Assembly (NCBI GenBank): GCA_020055645.1 | Contig: CM034548.1 | Location: 29,252,201 to 29,316,200 of the forward strand | Direction of reading: 5' to 3' | DNA: 64,000 bases | From: Tomocerus qinae | Lineage: Eukaryota > Arthropoda > Collembola > Entomobryomorpha > Tomoceridae | Shown: in pieces, positions 14,501 to 25,855 of the stretch | Numbering within the stretch: position 1 is the stretch's first letter | Layout: each line of letters opens with the position of its first letter | Translations under genes and position numbers: made by a program | Notes under the pieces: generated by a model | Told to the model about the DNA's origin: nothing | What the model saw: the letters and a program-made list of their open reading frames with translations, nothing else | The model's database searches: none

Positions 14501-16559
14501 GAGGGAATGTCACTAATGGTCCTTTAGTGTTGTTAGTACAAATAAAGCGAGATACAATAGTCAAATAGCGAAGGTAAGTAGGTGATGTTGTATATCGGTT
14601 ACTACCTACACACACGACACGAAAGTTGGGGCAGAAGAGACGGGAATTTGTTCACAGCCTTGTGTGTAGGTAAGTGAGTGGTAAGATTTTTGCCGTAAAA
14701 ACACAATGAAATAATGTCCTGGCTCTTCTTTCTCTCGTAAACATGCAATTTTTAGGAGTGAGTGTGGTGTGCACTTGCACTAGGAGTTCATAGCTCGTCA
14801 GCTCAAATAGAACTAGTGGCTCTGTCTCTCAGCAACTCCTATTTACACCGTTACATGCAACTACTACAATACTCAACTCTGCAAAACTCTATGCTTCTGC
14901 CATTCTAATGAAAGAGAATCGAGTCGCAGTCAGTTAGTCGGAGCCTTGAATGTGTATGTGTGTTCCGTGTACAGGTGAAATACCTCTACATGTAATATTA
15001 CACGGACAATTGTCACTTCTTTCCTGCATATAAATGCCCAGTACTGAAGGTTATAACACATCTCACGGCTTGTATCAAAATACACTAGTTTGTATCAACC
15101 CTCATTTATTTCTCCGGAATAATTCAATGAATCTTGTAAAATCAATTATAAATATTCCAATTGTATCTAATTGCTTTACTTTAAATTATAAATTTCAGCA
15201 ATTTCAATATTTGCAAAAATAAATGAGTTGATTAATGATATTTTATGATGTAAGCTATTTATACTACGTTCTGCACTTTAGATTGTATTAGAAATTGGTC
15301 CATTAGCTCACATGCAACATGTCAGGTTGATATCATTTGAGTAATAATGCAAACCGGAGTGTTTTAAAACAAACGGAGTTTGAAGACCAAGTAATGTATA
15401 CAAGTCATGGGAGTTTAATGTAGACAAAGGCTTGGTGAATAAGTATGGATGTGTATGTGCGAGAGAAAGCAATTGCATGATTGTGTACCTTCTTTGGTAT
15501 ATTGCTAACTCAGAGCTAATTCTCTAGCTTGCTTTCCTCTACCTTTCACTCAGCTCTTTCTCTCTTGCTCTCGTGTCATGTGAATGTGAAACGCTTGACT
15601 CAACCCGCTTGCCTGGCTTTGCTTATCGGACGTCTTAAGCTCTTGCACTCATTTCCAATACTTTTATTATAAGGATATGTAATCTAATCTTAAGCTATAT
15701 AATTTCCCAAATGCATATATATAAATGCCTATAGCGGCCAAGCAGCATATTTAAGTAGGAAAGGACAACATTCTAGGCTACTACTACATCTTATATGTCA
15801 TGAACTTTCACTTTGTTATTTAGTATTTGTAACGTGTTTGCAGTCTACTGGCTTTCTAACTTTTGCCCGTGCACAGTATTCCATTAAGAAGGTTAAACGT
15901 TTCAGTAAGTAGTTATAAGGAAAATATGGACAAACAGAATAAATAAAACAAAAAATGTGGAACCATATATTTTGACATATTACAGAAGTTTTTTCTTGAT
16001 AAATCCCTCAATTTTGTGTGGAGAACTGATAACTAGAAGGAAGGAGAAAAGTAATGACAGTTTTCGTATATTGATTTAGAAATGATTTCGGTTGTATTTA
16101 AACAGAGTGCCTTGATTACATGTTGGTAATATTCTATTTAAATTGCAGCTCGATGACTCTAAATTAATAAGAGAGTTCGAGGAGTAGAAATGCGTTCATG
16201 TGAGGCAAACGACAACGGCTATGAAATATTAGCTCTCTTTCCAGATTATTGAAGGACTTTCCATGGCATGCAGAAATCGATTGTGTAATACAGTCTTTGT
16301 TTTAAAATGATTTGGTTCATCACACAGGAAATTCTAAGCACGAGTAAAGTGGGCCAATGAATAAAGAAAGCTTTCGAAAGCGAATGAAACAGTTATTATT
16401 AAATATTCCAATATTATCTCTGAATTCCAGAATACAAGTGGCACAGAATGCATAACAACTTGCAAACACATCATCCCATTGCATGCTACTCTATAATGAT
16501 GTTTTGCCTTATAATAGTGTGTGTGTATAACTGCCCATAAAGTTAAATTAGTTATATTA

Positions 16560-16760
16560 TTTGACCATTACCGAGTCGTGTTTTTCGGTGAAACTTGATC
16601 GTCAGTCTGCGTGGCTACCCGTCGCTTCACGTCTTGTGTCTCTCTTCACCGTTCTTTCTTCAGCTTTGCTCAATTTCTCTATTTCGCTTTCCTCCGCTCC
16701 GAGGCTCAGACTTTCGTGTTAGTTAGTGCAGTTTTAGCCATGTCGTGACATTTGTATTGT
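16560..16760 (-). promoter_or_regulatory. Candidate upstream promoter or 5'-UTR exon of the TMEM45-like gene
   Basis: On the minus strand this less AT-rich block reads like a 5'-UTR: purine-rich, with few T runs, ending in a plausible donor CTCG|GTAATG near 16570. The TMEM45-like gene needs such an exon, because its start exon is preceded by a splice acceptor. There is no direct proof that the two connect; the distance would be about 13.6 kb. The blocks near 14.9 and 15.6 kb are alternatives. Confidence 0.2.
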
Positions 16761-19032
16761 ATAATGTGTGCTGTACATATGTATTTGCTAAATACATAGC
16801 CCATATACCTGCCAAACCTAAACAAACGGGAAAGCTATACACAAATTTTATTTCCTCTACACACCGCTCAAATGCAAACAGTTTCAGAGGTTCAATATTA
16901 GCTACTCTAACCGTAGCTTCGTACTATGTGAGACTATTATATCCACTACATGTACTTCAGACTTCAGACTTTCTTTTTCTTTTACCAACAAAACCAATTG
17001 TGACAATCGTCTTTGTTTGCTAACCCAGAACTACAGATATACATACACTTGCTAAAATTCATGAATTCAGTCTCAACGAAAAATAAACTCATGTAGTTGC
17101 GAGTCCTACGTCTCCTGAATCTTGCATAGATGTACCTGTATTTACCAAAATATTTAACTTTAAGCTAAAAATCATGTATGTACTAGTTCTCACATAGAAA
17201 AATGTATTGAAACTCTTTCGACGGTAGAAATTATAACTTAACCTGAGTGATATATTTGCTTTGAAACCATAATAATAACTAACTTATAGAAAAGTCTCGA
17301 AAAATCAATTTTTCTCACAGAATTTTTGAAAAAAGTGTTAGGAAAAGGACATATGGCTATTGTAAGTGCTATATACAGTATATTATACAGAGTAGGGACA
17401 GTAGAGATAAAATTTTATGACATGGGTAGCGATGAGCGACGACATACATATAAATAGTTGGTATGGAATGCAGAGTGAACAGCAATATTGGCATTGCTAT
17501 CAGAATATAGAGCTGAATAGCAAGCAGCTGAAATGCGTCCAAAATATGATGGGAAAATTCCATTGACATTTCTTTTCCCTATTATTATGGTTTACCCTTG
17601 ACTACAGTAAATGCTGAGTGCGGGTGAGCTGACGATGAGTGGGTTACAGCTTACCACATTTGATGAGGAATACAATTCACTTCCATTCCTTTTCCTACAT
17701 ACTAATACAAATACAACCCATCATGCAATGTGTCTACTCTCTACATATTTCAAATGATAGCAACTTTGAGAATTGGGAAAGCGAGCAACTAACATTCTTT
17801 ATTAAATACTTAAGCCAGACAGCTTCTATATTATTTACGCCAAGACGAAGAACACGTTAATTATGACCATCTAAAGAATCTAAACTATACGCTTCGTATA
17901 TGTCACAGTCTAGTTACTAGCCCAGACCACAAAGAGAATATACTTTCCTTAAAAAACGTAAACTATCGTCATCGTAGATAAATTTTAAATTTTCGATAAA
18001 TTCATTGAATATGCTCTGGAATTTAAAACTTCTCTAACAGTAATAATAAAACAGAGGTAAGAATAAAAGCCAAGGATGCATTGATGATTCTGCCTATTTA
18101 GATTGAAATTGTATGTTTCAGTTTTACAAGTAGGAATACCTAATTAGAATTTGCATCATTTGAAACAGTGGAAATTGGTCCTTTGTACTTAAAATATGGT
18201 CTTTCCGGCCTCAGGAAGATCCATTCGTTCATAATTATATAAGTAGGGTCTATAATTGGACTTTAAAAAATGTCCTTAAGCCCTTTATTATTAATAAAAT
18301 TAGAATGGAGGACGGAATTATCGACAGGAAAACGACATATGTAGCAAGGATCTGAGTTTGGGCAATATAGTGAATGATACAAAACTTTTACTACGCTTTC
18401 GCTACCTTGCTAAAAGGTATGGAAAAAGTCTTTTTTGTCTTATTACTACTTACTGGCTAATAGATTGTCTCTTTTATTAGTAGTTGAGGTTACTGCATAT
18501 GGAGCATACGCTTAATATACTACGTTCTGCACTATAGTATCACCTATGTATCTTATAAGATTATATTATATATCGAGTTTCATTAAATACTACCCCCAAA
18601 CCAACTACGATACTTCTGTAGAAGACTCCAACAACATACAGTATTTTATTGCGACGCATTACGCAGCAGCTACGTCAATCCTGAATTTGTTTTGTTTTTA
18701 CATTATTGAGATAAGACTCTTACACATATAAATAGCTAATTGGTGCATTATGCAAAAATCAAGAAGAGTTCTTCCGCTTCCTTAACTATTAATTAATAAT
18801 AGACTGGCTTCCATTACCTAATTCAGTTTCGCTCTTCTAGTGTAAATGAGAAAACTATACAATGTTCAAAGTTTTTAGAACAATTTTTTCATACACATAA
18901 TTTTGCACAGAAAGCCGCGCGTAAAGCGTTACGTTACAGCGTAAATATTATTTGTCATCTCAAAAATCCGGTAGCTACTTACATAACAGCCTCCTCCATC
19001 ATGAATCGTATGAACATCATGCATGGGTTCAC

Positions 19033-19245
19033 CCAAGATGATTTGAATGTTTCCATGGCTAAGCCTTTAGAAGGAAGGTGACGACGTGCTCCAGAAAACT
19101 GGTTTCCGCCAACTAGATTTACCAACCACTTTCCCCCAATATTTTGATCGAATAACTAATTGGAGATTGGAGAATATCCGTTTTCTGGAGCACGTCGTCA
19201 CCTTATCCCTTAGAGCGTACCATAGAAACATTCAAATCACCTTGG
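19033..19245. mobile_element. Foldback element with 66-bp arms
   Basis: Left arm 19033-19099 and right arm 19180-19245 are inverted copies, including a perfect inner 25 bp built on AAGGTGACGACGTGCTCC. The 80-base centre is unrelated. Outer parts of the arms carry several mismatches and the inner parts none. No clear target duplication is seen. It is most likely a foldback MITE. Confidence 0.7.
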
Positions 19246-20175
19246 ATTCACTATTGTATGTATTATGCGAATATAAAATTCAGTAATAAATTAAATAAAT
19301 ATGAAATAAATTAGTTTTATGGTTAATGACTGTTTTTCTTACGGAAATGGTTGTTTTATTAATGTCCTATTAAATTCATTCCTTTTTAACCGCTAACAAG
19401 CACTCATTCATTGACTTCGACTTCATTGAATCATTCTTGTGCTTACATAATTACTAGGCCATCAGTACTGCTATAGAATTTCAAAATATTTACGCGTCGA
19501 CATTTCGTTTAATTTTGAAATGTGTTAATAATAATCCAAATTTAATGCTGTTGAAATCCTCGGCCTGCCATTATGAATTTTGCTTAGTTAAAACTGTAAT
19601 GAAATCATGTTTTAACTTTTGAGAAATAGTAAAATGGAGAGAGCATTGTGCATTATCAGCAAAATGCTTTTGTAAATTTAGGTAATAAAGAGGGAATATT
19701 CATGAGGAATTCCTAATTAGACTTGTTTCATTTTGACCTTTATACATCTATAGAAATGGGACGGTTTTATGACAACTGGGAGGCATGAAATCCTTCAGAT
19801 AAATTCAATCAGAAAAGTAGAGGCCCCATAGAGAACCATCAGCACTAAGTTGCAAAGCTAATAAAATGAAACCTGTTAACATTGTACAGCCATCAATCTA
19901 CGAAAATGTTCAATATTCAAAATAATGGCTGGACCCAAACCCGTAGATCATACTCACAACAACTTGGCAACTTTCAGTACTGCCTTGGAATGGATCCAAC
20001 CCGTAATTAAATATCCTCCAATAGGATTTTTTTCCATTAGAAAGCTTATAAGGCAATCTAATACGGACCTTTACTTGGAGTGCTGCAAAGGATGATCGTG
20101 AAGATTTGAGATAGGGGCCAACTCTATTTTCGACTAGCAAAATATTGCGATGGGCAATGACAACATTTGCTGGGA

Positions 20176-20476
20176 CCAAGGCAAATAAACTGTTTCCTTG
20201 CCTTACGTTCTCCTCTCCCGCATCAGGTGGGTGGGTTCAATAGAGGGAGATCCCGTAAAAGAGTTTGAACTTATATGTGGGACTTTCCTTCGAATTGGTC
20301 CCATTCCGGTCCCAGATCAAGTTGCTGGTAGTCATGGATACCCACCCTTAGGGAGTAAATTGTTTGGACGTCCCATGTAGAAGTTCAAACTCACCTGATC
20401 TCACCACTCACCTCACCGCTACTGAACCCACCTGATGCGGGGCAGGGGGAGGCGAAATAGTTTATTTGCCTTGCCT
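20176..20476. mobile_element. Foldback MITE with long imperfect inverted arms
   Basis: The left part carries AGGCAAATAAACT, CCGCATCAGGTGGGT and GTTTGAACTT in order. The right part carries the reverse complements of all three in reverse order (near 20380-20475). Arms are roughly 100 bp each, so nearly the whole element folds on itself. It is more GC-rich than its surroundings. Confidence 0.65.
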
Positions 20477-20505
20477 GGGAATCAAAAAATGTAGAGTTTG
20501 AGGGG

Positions 20506-20858
20506 GGCAACACTTTCTGAAACTTAGGAAATGTTCCAACACTTTCTAAGCAGGGCATGAAAAATTCATAGGCTTTTGCTATCTGATACCTAAAAACTCG
20601 TGTTTTTGGTATCAAATAGCAAAGTCCTTGGGTTTTTCCTGTTTGATACCCAAAACCCCAACCCAAAAACCCGGATTTTTGGGTTTTTCATGCCCTATTT
20701 CTAAGTTGCAGGTTGCCACTCGGAACAACTTTAAGCTTCAGAAAATATTGCCGCTTATAGCAAGTTAATATAAGTGGCATTATTAAGTGGTAATATTAAT
20801 ATATAAATATTAAGTTCCAGTCGTTGGAACATTTTCTAAGTTTCAGAAAGTGTTGTCT
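20506..20858. mobile_element. Foldback element interrupted by a hAT MITE
   Basis: Arm 20506-20540 and arm 20823-20858 are inverted copies differing at about two positions (core AACACTTTCTGAAACTTAG). Further degenerate copies of the AAGTTTCAGAAAGTGTTG word lie between and just beyond. The hAT-type MITE at 20551 sits inside, so this foldback is the older of the two. Confidence 0.6.
20551..20697. mobile_element. hAT-type MITE with perfect 8-bp target duplication
   Basis: Ends are CAGGGCATGAAAAA and TTTTTCATGCCCTA. The flanks are the direct repeat TTTCTAAG (20543-20550 and 20698-20705), the 8-bp duplication typical of hAT transposition. Inside, runs such as TTTGATACC and GGTATCAAATAGC form secondary inverted repeats. 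There is no coding capacity. The intact duplication suggests fairly recent insertion. Confidence 0.8.
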
Positions 20859-21750
20859 CAGAAAGAACATTAAGTTATAGTAAATGTTGCCACCCGAAAT
20901 ATGCAAAAATTTCTGGCGCATCTTTTGCAGCATTCCAACCCGGTCCTTATATAGATTCTTGTCCTTGCCATTATAATATTTTTCTGGTTTTTCAGCCAAT
21001 TCCTTACCATTGATTATCGGCGACTTTCCATCTTTCTCAGGGTATTCAGGACTGCACTGCAATTGTCGTGTTTGAATTCCGACGATGAAGCTCGCACCAA
21101 ACATGGCAATAAGGATAAGGTAGCATATCAAAAGCTACAAAACAAGAAGTATAAAAAGTAATTTATGATTCTACATTTCAGTGTATGTTATAAATAAAAC
21201 ATTTCAACAATGTACTGTTGACTGTATGTACACCATTTTTGTATTTGGAAGATGAAACTTCAGCCCGAAAAGCCCCCTCCTCCACCAGGTTAATATGTAG
21301 TTAAATGTTGTACCTTGAACCACAATGGAGTACATTGCTGAACCCCATTATGCTTATGATATACAATAAAATAGTATACCAATAGGACAATGAAATTATA
21401 GCAGATGAGGAGAGCACAATCAATAACCAAAGGAAGATGAATATCACGGATATTAGGAACAGCCAATAGGATTCCGGCAGGTCTTCATGATTGATATACC
21501 TAATGTATGCTAACACTACAAACAGTAGTGTCAGTACAGCGAACACCTACAAAATTATTAAAAAATAATTACGCTTTTTAACTCACTTCTCATTATGTCA
21601 TTATTGATATACATCAACTATAAGCTATTAACAATACTACCTATGCATTGTAAACAACTCTGATTAAATCTTTGGTCCATAACAGTTACTTACCGCTTGC
21701 AGAATATTCAAGATTCCATGGGGCCAACCAGCCAAGTCTTGACATGCCAT
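20796..21750 (-). CDS. Small four-helix membrane protein (MARVEL-like topology), family not certain
   Basis: Three exons on the minus strand. Exon 1, 21750-21694, starts MACQDLAGWPHGILNILQA and ends at a GTAAGT donor in phase 0. Exon 2, 21546 to about 21334, follows TTTTGTAG and codes three hydrophobic helices. Exon 3, 21134-20796, follows GTTTTGTAG and codes the fourth helix (LLICYLILIAMFGASFIVG) and a charged tail. The total is about 202 aa. Four short-looped helices with little else suggest a MARVEL-type tetraspan protein; I recognise no family member. The second donor is doubtful: the stronger site at 21314 would break the frame of exon 3, while AAT|GTACTC at 21334 keeps phase 0. The last 40 or so residues lie in the foldback repeat at 20796-20900, so the C-terminus appears repeat-derived. 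Confidence 0.6.
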
Positions 21751-21853
21751 TTTGATCCAGATTTATTTCAATAATAACTGGAATTAGACATCTCCAATAA
21801 CCTAGCTAAGTTTGATGAGGCATCTATATGGACAATAGGGCCTATACAACCTA

Positions 21854-22523
21854 GTAGCGTCTCGCCCATCACCACATGCTAGTTTAGGTCAGCGAGCCGA
21901 GCCACTGACCTCCAACAACATTAAGCGAGCCGAGCCGAGCCGAGCCAGATCCTCAAAAAACTTTTTGGCGAGCCGAGCCGAGCCAGCAATTTAAAAAAAT
22001 TTTGGCGAGCCGAGCCGAGCCAGCAATTAAAAAACATTTTGGCGAGCCGAGCCAGGTTATTAAAAAAATTTCGACCGAGCCAAGCCGAGCCGGGTCCATG
22101 GCTCGGCTCGGCTCGGCTCGCTGAAAAATCGAGCCACTAATGGTTAAGAAGCCTGTAGGTTTAAAATAAAAATGGCGGGAAAATTTTTGAGCGAGCCGAG
22201 CCAAGGCAAGGGCGAGCCGAGCCACATCATCCAATAGGGCGAGCCGAGCCGAGCCAGGTCTATAAAAAAAATTTCAGCGAGCCGAGCCGAGCCGAGCCAG
22301 GTCTATAAAAAAATTTCAGCGAGCCGAGCCGAGCCGAGCCAGGTCTATAAAAAAATTTCAGCGAGCCGAGCCGAGCCAGGTCTATAAAAAAATTTCGGCC
22401 GAGCCGAGCCAAATCGAACCAGCCTGGCTCGCCGAGCCAGAAACTAGCATGTGTGCCCATCACATAATGATATAGGCTGAGCATACATCACATTACATCA
22501 GTGTGTGATAGCCGAGACGCTAC
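21854..22523. mobile_element. Inverted-repeat-bounded element filled with GAGCC tandem repeats
   Basis: The outer ends GTAGCGTCTCG (21854) and its exact complement (22513-22523) bound the block. A further inverted pair, ACATGCTAGTTT/AAACTAGCATGT, lies inside at both sides of the repeat field (about 21875 and 22440). Between them are roughly a dozen units of about 37-43 bp, each GCGAGCCGAGCCGAGCC followed by an A/T-rich spacer such as AGGTCTATAAAAAAATTTC. The field is strikingly GC-periodic in AT-rich DNA. The open frames it creates on the minus strand (ARLGS repeats) follow from the repeat and are not genes. Confidence 0.65.
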
Positions 22524-23589
22524 GAACTAAATGCACTAAATGGTACGACCAGGGGGGTGGGCGCCCCTACGGGACCTCTCATAGATAGGCAAACTTAGGC
22601 TGATATACAGTGTTAAGTGTGTGTTTAATTTTCTATCTGGGGATCCCTTAGGGCCGCATACACATCTGAATTAGTGGCCAAGTCCAAAGTCGGGCGGGCG
22701 GCTCTAGGGAACTTTAGAGCCGCCTGGACGGTCCCATATAGGGTACCTTGGAGCCACTCTGGCGGCCCTTGAGGACTTCGAAGGACTTCTACATACAGAG
22801 GCCCCCCGGAGCTGTCCGTTCAGATCGGGGAGGTTGTAGTGAGCGCCACGAATATCAGATCGGGTGTGGCGGCCCTAAGACTCCTAGGTAGAGAGGTCTC
22901 CTAGAGTTTCAACGACCCTTCAAAAAAAATTAAATTGAGTTCGTCCCATTTTAGTTTTTTAAATTTAATTACATTTTAAACAGCTGAAATGAATAGCGAT
23001 CCTCACATCACACCTATAAGCAATGTTTTTGCTTCGGTCCAAATATTCGTTCCATAAGCTATCGCTTGGGTCGAATCCGGACGGACGTACTAATGTACGG
23101 AAGAATGTGTCTTCCATAAGCTCGGCCGAGCTAAAACGGCTGGATATATATACCTAGGAAATGTTTTTGTAAAACAAAGAAATTCTGATATGGAAAAATC
23201 ACTATTGAGACCATACTTAAGAGTTCTCTTTATAAACGAAGCCCATGTGGAATGTTTTCTTCATGATTCCAATGATAATCCTTTCTACTAATTGGGGAAT
23301 TTCTTTTTCTTCGGAATGAAAGTAACCGATAGTATGTTAGTTACATTACTACGTGATGCCATATATGCATTATTATTTGGTTTATCATAAATTGTATCTC
23401 CAATCTCCACACACTTGCAAACAGTTAGCCAATGTTTATCCAATAGATAAAATTAGTATATTGATTAAAACTCCAGTTAAGTTTTACCCACCTTTTGGTC
23501 CATACCCACTTTTTGCATCTTAGGCTTACATGGCCACAAATCCAACGCATTTTCTGCTCAAAATAAGTAAAGTACACAAAAATAAATAA
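22524..23589. other. Non-coding stretch with an unusual GC-rich block
   Basis: From about 22550 to 22920 the sequence is much richer in G and C than the rest of the window, with GGCGGCCC-, GGGCGGGCGG- and AGAGCCGCC-type words and short local inversions. No reading frame or family was recognised. From 22930 on it returns to ordinary AT-rich DNA. Confidence 0.4.
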
Positions 23590-24545
23590 AGTCGGACCTC
23601 GACCACCTCGACAACCTCAACCGATATTCGGTTACCAAGACTGGAACTACCAACATTTTCTGGTAATCGACTCGACTGGTTGCAGTTTTGGGACCTATAC
23701 CGATACGAGGATTTGAGGGAGCTTATTAACCAAATGTTCGAGCGACTGCTGAACAGTCACCAGATAGTGACCGAAAATCCTACACACCTACAGAAACACG
23801 TCGACAAATCCAAGGAATGTGTCAGATGCATTGACATCCTGGGAGTATCACGTGAGCAAGCTTACGAATTAATTGTAATTTATCTAATATCGAATATTTA
23901 TTATCGAATTGAATTCTATCTAAGAAATTAGACCCTGAATCGAGGCTGCAGTGGGAGAAAACAATAAAACCAGGAGCACTCCCTGCTATTGCTGACTACT
24001 TTACGTTTTGCGACTATCAAGCCAGAGTGACGGCTGCAGCTCGGACGACACTTCCAAAAAGGCACCCAGCTGAAAATAAGAAAAATCCGACTGCGGTTCA
24101 CCACGGCTCATCCGTTCAGCCACAAACCTCAAACAAACACCGTTGCAAACTTTGCAATGAAGATCATCCGCTTTACAGTTGCAAGAAATTCAAGACTATG
24201 TCAGTACCGGAGAGATGGGAAGTAGTCAGGAAATTCTTTCTTTGTTTCAACTGCCTGGGGGATGATCACAAAACGGATAAGTGTAGAAGCTCTCACTGTC
24301 GACAATGCAGTAAGTTTCATCACACTCTCCTTCACTACGTACCTACACCGAAGAATCCACAACCACCAACTCTAGTCTAGTCACCAACCAAGAGTCACTA
24401 GTCGGAGAACCAACTGCTGGAATATCCCAGACGTTATTCGCCACTAGCAACAGAAGTAAAGGACTCTTGTCAACAGCTCTCATCCGTATCCGCTCTGTTT
24501 CGAGTGAAATGGTTCTTTTCCGGGCACTTTTGGACAACGGTTCGG
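23590..24545 (+). mobile_element. BEL/Pao LTR retrotransposon fossil (gag region and start of protease)
   Basis: The plus strand shows BEL/Pao-type gag. An LPTFSG-like motif precedes DWLQFWD, then comes a helical core, then cysteine-rich zinc knuckles in the BEL/Pao arrangement (CKLCNEDHPLYSC, then CFNCLGDDHKTDKC, then C-x2-C-x4-H). A protease start (RALLDNGS) closes the recognisable part. No LTRs, reverse transcriptase or integrase are visible, so this is a short, clearly broken, old fragment with several breaks. Confidence 0.8.
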
Positions 24546-24923
24546 TAATTTTTCAACTTTCAATTTTTCAACTTTCACTAACTATCACTAATTGCTTTCT
24601 AATTTGTTTAAATTAGACCCACAAAGTCACACTTTCTGCAAATCGGTGCCGGGATTTACTACAAATGCTACGATTTGACGATGTTGTTGCGAGACGTAGT
24701 TAACGTCCACCGACAAAAACCTGCTTTATTGTTGAAATATTTTTACCCATTATCAACATTTTTAAAACTGTTTATTACCCTGGGGAAAATATCACTGTGG
24801 ACGAAATGCTGGTCAATTAATTTCAAAAATTTGATTTTTTAACAATCAAATTAAATATTTATCATCTAATTAAACTTTTTAATATCTAAATTTTATCTGT
24901 TTTTATTTTTCGGGGGAAATGTA

Positions 24924-24984
24924 ATGAGGAGTCTCCCATGCAAATACCTCCCAGCTTCACCCACAGCGACTCCATATACTTGGC
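24924..24984 (+). repeat. Fragment of the ATGAGGAG repeat family (third copy)
   Basis: About 60 bp matches the start of the 345-bp repeats at 28558 and 30335: ATGAGGAG, then CATGCAAATACCTCCC, then CGACTCCATATACT. Similarity stops after that. It supports ATGAGGAG as the true outer end of the family. Confidence 0.6.
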
Positions 24985-25327
24985 GACACCACTATGTTCC
25001 ATTAGCCGTGATGTTTTGGCAATCAGTAACTTGTAGAGAAAACACATAAAATTAATTTTAAACATTTTGAAATTAGAAGTTGCTGTGGTGACCATTTTTA
25101 CAGTATATCAGACATGGTATTAATTTCTTATTTCAAGCAATTTTTCTTGAAAAATTAAATGAATGAATTATTTGAAATTAATGAAATAAATGAAAAATTT
25201 TTTAAATATTTCATTTTTCAAGGAAATTGGGATTAAAATATTTTAGGAAATATTTCAAAAATTTTGCCTTTTTATTTCCGAAAAATATTTTAAGCGCCAT
25301 GTCTGTGGATTACTAATGACCAAGGGA

Positions 25328-25842
25328 GGTCGAGGTCGAGTTCGAATCTCTGGAGCGCCTCAGGTCTATAAGGTAGTAGTCTGGAGCTGGGAGAAGCTGT
25401 CATTGCCGTATATTCGTTATTAGCATTGATTTGCCTATCTTGGTGACAATATGATTATCTATCAATGCCCTGTCTGTAGTGTATGGATTGTTCTGTTGGT
25501 CTGTATACGTGCTACGAGTTTTACCTAGCACAAGTCTGGACAATGGGATGCACATGAGGTGATAAGGTGGATTGAAGTAGACTGCTGTAAGTGATTTGTC
25601 TGTGGTCACTGGCGGTCGGCTTACATGTTCCGGTCCCTCTCTGACTGCCCACCAGATCGAGTTACGGGACAGTGTTGAGTCGTTCCGTCTCATGGTTCAG
25701 TACTCTTCACTAAGTCTCTTCGTGTAAGTCTGTACACTTAGTAAAGTTGTTCCGGGAGCCACTGCAAGTAAGCCCTCGCGGCTTGAGCGGTAGCATAGCT
25801 ATACTAATCAATAGTAGTAGCTGTGCTCTCCCCCTAACACAC
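25328..25842 (+). mobile_element. tRNA-headed SINE, copy 1 (5'-truncated, perfect TSD)
   Basis: This 515-bp unit is flanked by a perfect 13-bp direct repeat, AATGACCAAGGGA (25315-25327 and 25843-25855). Its head keeps a tRNA-type B box (GTTCGAATC) but lacks the A-box half present in copy 2, so it is 5'-truncated, as expected for LINE-driven insertion. The body shares long near-identical blocks with copy 2, including one of nearly 50 bases around TTAGCATTGATTTGCC. The 3' end is a GAGCGGTAGCATAGCT stem-like motif, then CTCCCCCTAACACAC. No LINE partner was identified. Confidence 0.85.
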
Positions 25843-25855
25843 AATGACCAAGGGA

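Larger units (their letters stand above)
2921..19032. other. Gene-free AT-rich stretch, probable 5'-UTR intron plus upstream sequence
   Basis: No exon with family resemblance, splice support or sustained coding bias was found on either strand. Open frames here are short and show no domain. Small local features: a G-rich repeat-like edge near 3468-3495 (ACGTACCCAGAGGGGGGG), a TACC-rich simple repeat near 5588-5636, and a tandem block near 8.4 kb. Base composition becomes less AT-rich around 14.6-15.0, 15.5 and 16.6 kb, where the transcription start of the TMEM45-like gene might lie. Confidence 0.5.

Noticed and set aside
16745-17023. 92-codon plus-strand frame next to the candidate promoter block
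   Set aside because: No domain, and the chosen start lacks support; the block reads better as a minus-strand leader.
21953-22484. Minus-strand frames rich in ARLGS
   Set aside because: Produced by the GAGCC repeat units; no start context or splice evidence.
25400-25693. 97-codon minus-strand frame
   Set aside because: Lies wholly inside SINE copy 1 and is not open in copy 2.
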